Virus record (IMG/VR): IMGVR_UViG_3300030329_001338 | Span: 1 to 30,731 of that record | DNA: 30,731 nucleotides | Direction: 5' to 3' (one strand) | Source of the DNA: a virus | Shown: positions 28,447-30,731 of the stretch, in pieces | Layout of the letters: every line of letters starts with the position of its first letter | Numbering within the stretch: position 1 is the stretch's first letter | Made by a program: the position numbers and the translations under genes | The notes under the pieces: generated by a model | Databases searched by the model: none | What the model saw: the letters and a program-made list of their open reading frames with translations, nothing else | Told to the model about the DNA's origin: nothing

Positions 28447-29182
28447 TAATGCTAGTGCAGCACCAATCGCCACTGAAACACCTTCAGAGGTAACTAAACC
28501 TGAATATGTTCAGGATAAGTTTTGGAATGCTGACACAAAAGAAGTTAATATAGAAAATTTAGCTTCTTCATATAACTCTTTGGAATCTAAACTAGGTTCA
28601 AGAACAGAGGACTTAACAAAGCAAATCAGGACTGATCTTGAAAATGAAAGACTTAGTAAAGTACCAGAAAGTTATAAACTTAATGTTCCTGAAATAGAAA
28701 ATACTAAAATTACTATTTCAGAGGATATGCCTATAGTACAATGGTGGGGTAAAACTGCTAAAGAAGCAGGTTTATCTCAAGAACAATATGATGCTGGAGT
28801 AAATGCATTTATAGACAATGCTACAGCTAATCTTCCTAACCCAGAATTAGAAAAACAAAAACTAGGTGATTCTGGTAAAGAAAGAGTTGAAGCTGCAAAC
28901 ATGTGGTCTAAAAAACATTTAAGTGCAGATGCTTATAATGCAATTTCAGATTTTGCATCAACAGCAAATGGAGTTAAAGCCATTGAAGAAGTAATGAAAC
29001 TTACCAAAGACAGCAGTATGCCTACATCTCAAACACAAATAGATGTTTCTGCTAATATAGATGATTTAAAATCTATGTTAAATGATCCGAGGTATTATGA
29101 TAGTGCTAGGAGAGATCCTGCATATGTCAGACGAGTAACGGAGCTATATGAAAAGGCATACAAAGGGCAAAAGCAAAGTTAA
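28436..29182 (+). CDS. Capsid scaffold protein
   Basis: 248 aa from the second of two ATGs; GGAG is six bases upstream of it and only three from the first (28433). Acidic N-terminus, helical middle (LESKLGSRTEDLTKQIRTDLENERL), then VPESYKLNVPE, a common phage scaffold segment, and a basic C-terminal helix (RRVTELYEKAYKGQ) that would bind the capsid protein. Position just before the major capsid gene fits T7 gp9-like assembly proteins. Confidence 0.8.
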   Translation: MADDNASAAPIATETPSEVTKPEYVQDKFWNADTKEVNIENLASSYNSLESKLGSRTEDLTKQIRTDLENERLSKVPESYKLNVPEIENTKITISEDMPIVQWWGKTAKEAGLSQEQYDAGVNAFIDNATANLPNPELEKQKLGDSGKERVEAANMWSKKHLSADAYNAISDFASTANGVKAIEEVMKLTKDSSMPTSQTQIDVSANIDDLKSMLNDPRYYDSARRDPAYVRRVTELYEKAYKGQKQS

Positions 29183-29417
29183 GTTTAATTACAAAAAACT
29201 TAAAAAGCCAATTAAATGGCTTGACTGTGTATCGCAAACAGGTTGGTTATCAGCAGCACAAGTAGATGCTGCTGAACCAGCTAAATGTGTTACAGGAGAG
29301 TTCTGGGTATTCAAAGATACAGATGCATATATCACACTATTTGGCACCTATTCCTACGATGAAAAAGGTGAAATAGAATTTGGAGAAGTTATAACTATTC
29401 CCAAAAAATGGATATAA
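29148..29417 (+). CDS. Conserved hypothetical between scaffold and capsid
   Basis: 89 aa. Basic head, then PIKWLDCVSQTGWLSAAQVDAAEPAKCVTGEFWVFKDTDAYITLFGTY: a compact beta fold with paired Trp and Cys. CGGAG upstream of ATG 29148, start 35 bases inside scaffold. Its position between scaffold and capsid suggests a head-assembly or regulatory role; no family identified. Confidence 0.55.
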   Translation: MKRHTKGKSKVKFNYKKLKKPIKWLDCVSQTGWLSAAQVDAAEPAKCVTGEFWVFKDTDAYITLFGTYSYDEKGEIEFGEVITIPKKWI

Positions 29418-29418
29418 T

Positions 29419-29427
29419 TGTGCGTTG
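29419..29427 (+). repeat. TGTGCGTTG dispersed motif, copy 8
   Basis: Exact copy of TGTGCGTWG at the start of the 149-base gap before the capsid gene, directly preceded by TATAAT (29413-29418). Confidence 0.65.
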
Positions 29428-29512
29428 TTAATACATATCAATATATAATATTCCTATTCCAAGACCTTTTAAATGTCTATGATTGCCCTTAACTGGACAA
29501 CAATCCCCTGCA

Positions 29513-29539
29513 TTGAAAAGATAATCGGTTAACTATAAA
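29513..29539 (+). promoter_or_regulatory. Possible promoter of the capsid gene
   Basis: TTGAAA (29513-29518), 15-bp spacer, TATAAA (29534-29539) in the intergenic gap, 28 bases before ATG 29567. Spacer is short, so this is weak alone. A dedicated capsid promoter would fit the need for high expression. Confidence 0.35.
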
Positions 29540-29566
29540 TAAACGCTTAACAAAAGGACATGCATA

Positions 29567-30394
29567 ATGGCAACTTCAATAACTAATGCCTTTATAACTC
29601 AGTTCGAAGCTGAAGTTCACATGGCTTACCAAAGAATGGGAAGCAAGTTGAAAAACTTAGTTAGAACAGTTAATGGTGTCAACGGAAACACTGTTAAGTT
29701 TCAGAAAGTAGCAAAAGGATCTGCTAATACTAAAGCAAGACATGCTGAAGTAGTAGCAATGGATCTAGCTCACAGCAATGTGTCTGCTACTCTAACTGAT
29801 TACTATGCAGCTGACTATGTTGATAAACTTGACGAGTTAAAGGTAAACATAGACGAAAGACAAGTTGTAGCTCAATCTGCAGCGTACGCTCTTGGTAGAA
29901 AAACTGACCAAGTGCTTATCGATGTACTTGATAGTGCAACATCTATCGCTAATAATGTAAACAGTTCTGCTACTGGTATGTCTTTGATCAAAGCAAAGAA
30001 CATGATGGAAGTATTTAACGGAAATGATGTTCCTGATGATGGTCAGAGATACTGGGTAGTTGGGCCGAAACAATGGTCAGATCTATTATCAATAGATCAG
30101 TTTTCTAGAGTTGAGTATGTAGGGCCAAGCGAACTTCCATTCCCTGGTGGTATTACTGCTAAGAGATGGTTAGGTTTCTTGTTCTTCGTACACTCTGGTT
30201 TATCAAAACCTTCTTCGGACAGAAAAACATTAGCTTTCCATAAATCATCAATTGGTTGTGGAATTGGATCTGATGTAAGAACTGAAGTTAACTACATCCC
30301 TGAAAAAGTATCTCACCTAATAACTTCAATGTTATCTTTAGGTGCAGTAGAAATTGATGGTGATGCTGCAAGAGTCCAACTTTGTGCAGAATAA
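29567..30394 (+). CDS. Major capsid protein
   Basis: 275 aa after AAAAGGACATGCATA. NAFITQFEAEVHMAYQRMGSKLKNLVRTVNGVNGNTVKFQKVAKG at the N-terminus, DYYAADYVDKLDELKVNIDERQVVAQSAAYALGRKTDQVLIDVLD (about 78-125) and VVGPKQWSDLLSIDQFSRVEYVG (about 163-187) are characteristic of the HK97-fold capsid group of marine podoviruses. It follows the scaffold and precedes a small head protein. Codon use is richer in G+C than its neighbours, as expected for the most expressed gene. Confidence 0.88.
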   Translation: MATSITNAFITQFEAEVHMAYQRMGSKLKNLVRTVNGVNGNTVKFQKVAKGSANTKARHAEVVAMDLAHSNVSATLTDYYAADYVDKLDELKVNIDERQVVAQSAAYALGRKTDQVLIDVLDSATSIANNVNSSATGMSLIKAKNMMEVFNGNDVPDDGQRYWVVGPKQWSDLLSIDQFSRVEYVGPSELPFPGGITAKRWLGFLFFVHSGLSKPSSDRKTLAFHKSSIGCGIGSDVRTEVNYIPEKVSHLITSMLSLGAVEIDGDAARVQLCAE

Positions 30395-30415
30395 TAATTA
30401 AGGAGATAATATAAC

Positions 30416-30667
30416 ATGGCTTACGCAACTGATAATCCAATCAAAAAGGTAGCTCAGATGGGTGGCAACTCTCTTTGGTTTTATACTGACGGAGATGCGA
30501 CTTCAGCTATCGTAGGTAGTGGTTACTTCAATTCAGCTTACGCAGAGCTTAAACAAGGTGATATGATCCTTGTTGCAGCTAGTGTAGGTGGCACTATGGA
30601 ATCTGATTTACTTGTAGTAGATTCAGCTACAGGTGCGACTACTGTAACAACTGCTAAATTAGCATAA
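30416..30667 (+). CDS. Small head decoration-type protein
   Basis: 83 aa with AAGGAGATAAT upstream. MAYATDNPIKKVAQMGGNSLWFYTDGD is a recognisable start of small beta proteins encoded just after marine podovirus capsid genes. The rest is beta-rich with GTMESDLLVVDSATGATTV. A capsid decoration or head fibre function is inferred from position. Confidence 0.6.
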   Translation: MAYATDNPIKKVAQMGGNSLWFYTDGDATSAIVGSGYFNSAYAELKQGDMILVAASVGGTMESDLLVVDSATGATTVTTAKLA

Positions 30668-30682
30668 CGCTAGTTTTCGATT

Positions 30683-30715
30683 TAGGGGGAGCAATCCCCC
30701 TAGATCATTTTTTTT
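30683..30715 (+). terminator. Intrinsic terminator after the capsid genes
   Basis: TAGGGGGA (30683-30690) pairs with TCCCCCTA (30695-30702); the loop GCAA is a stable GNRA tetraloop. Five bases later comes T8 (30708-30715). It should strongly reduce transcription into the tail genes, raising capsid mRNA relative to downstream genes. Confidence 0.9.
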
Positions 30716-30721
30716 AAAATT

Positions 30722-30731
30722 ATGGCAACAA
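30722..30731 (+). CDS. Start of next gene, cut by the window edge
   Basis: ATG GCA ACA begins seven bases after the T-run of the terminator. Only three codons are visible. By podovirus gene order this could be a tail-tube or head-completion gene, but nothing in the sequence decides it. Confidence 0.3.

Noticed and set aside
1-30731. tRNA genes
   Set aside because: No GGTTCRANNCC T-loop with a matching acceptor stem was seen on either strand, including the structured gaps.
1-30731. CRISPR array, integrase or attachment site
   Set aside because: No regularly spaced direct repeats, no recombinase motifs and no tRNA-like att core seen in this window. A temperate life cycle cannot be excluded because the genome is incomplete.
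1-30731. Complete circular genome
   Set aside because: Joining the end to the start puts the last gene into an early stop, and expected tail-tube genes are absent. The window is a fragment.

Overview
The window is part of an AT-rich (about one third G+C) tailed-phage genome, with no chromosomal genes. The capsid and portal genes are podovirus-like: a T7-type head-tail connector, a Bbp19-type protein, a scaffold, and a tail fibre with a T7 gp17-like N-terminus. The low G+C, the very small overlapping genes, and the absence in this window of any RNA polymerase, DNA polymerase, helicase/primase or integrase resemble marine podoviruses of SAR11-type hosts (HTVC010P-like pelagiphages). The host assignment is inference. 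Both ends are cut. Base 1 lies inside an internal-virion/polyvalent protein gene. The window ends ten bases into the gene that follows the capsid decoration-type gene. The tail-tube genes and most of the ejection proteins are probably in the missing part.

Layout. (1) 1-8149, rightward: the end of a polyvalent internal virion protein carrying an ADP-ribosyltransferase-like domain, then a five-gene receptor-binding cassette. (2) 8162-11322, rightward: a metallophosphatase, an M15 peptidase endolysin, a holin-like protein and several one-TM or secreted small proteins coupled by ATGA/TAATG overlaps. (3) 11339-21433, leftward: the early region, including a ParB-like protein, a DUF932 cassette, a DnaA domain-IV-only protein, two XRE regulators, a MazG-like protein, YqaJ exonuclease, a winged-helix protein, a putative annealing protein and SSB. 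(4) 21434-22041: a 600-bp non-coding region packed with stem-loops. (5) 22042-30731, rightward: small terminase, a Ref-like HNH nuclease, large terminase, portal, Bbp19, scaffold, major capsid protein, a decoration-type protein and an intrinsic terminator.

How it may work. The early genes provide an exonuclease, annealing protein and SSB recombination set, plus a DnaA-like DNA-binding protein. With no polymerase seen here, replication probably relies on the host replisome. A clear sigma-70 promoter at 20568-20595 faces leftward, just past a bidirectional terminator. A second promoter (14939-14966) drives an XRE gene whose transcript would be essentially leaderless.

Most unusual signals. A directional 9-mer, TGTGCGTWG, occurs eight times, always on the + strand. 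Seven copies lie in the rightward late region, ahead of gene blocks, and one lies in the XRE promoter region. The long non-coding gaps are relatively G+C-rich and dense in hairpins; the best is a nested 180-nt fold at 21473-21660, at about 48% G+C by hand count. A 26-codon Lys-Pro-repeat gene appears to be embedded out of frame inside another gene at 23096-23176.
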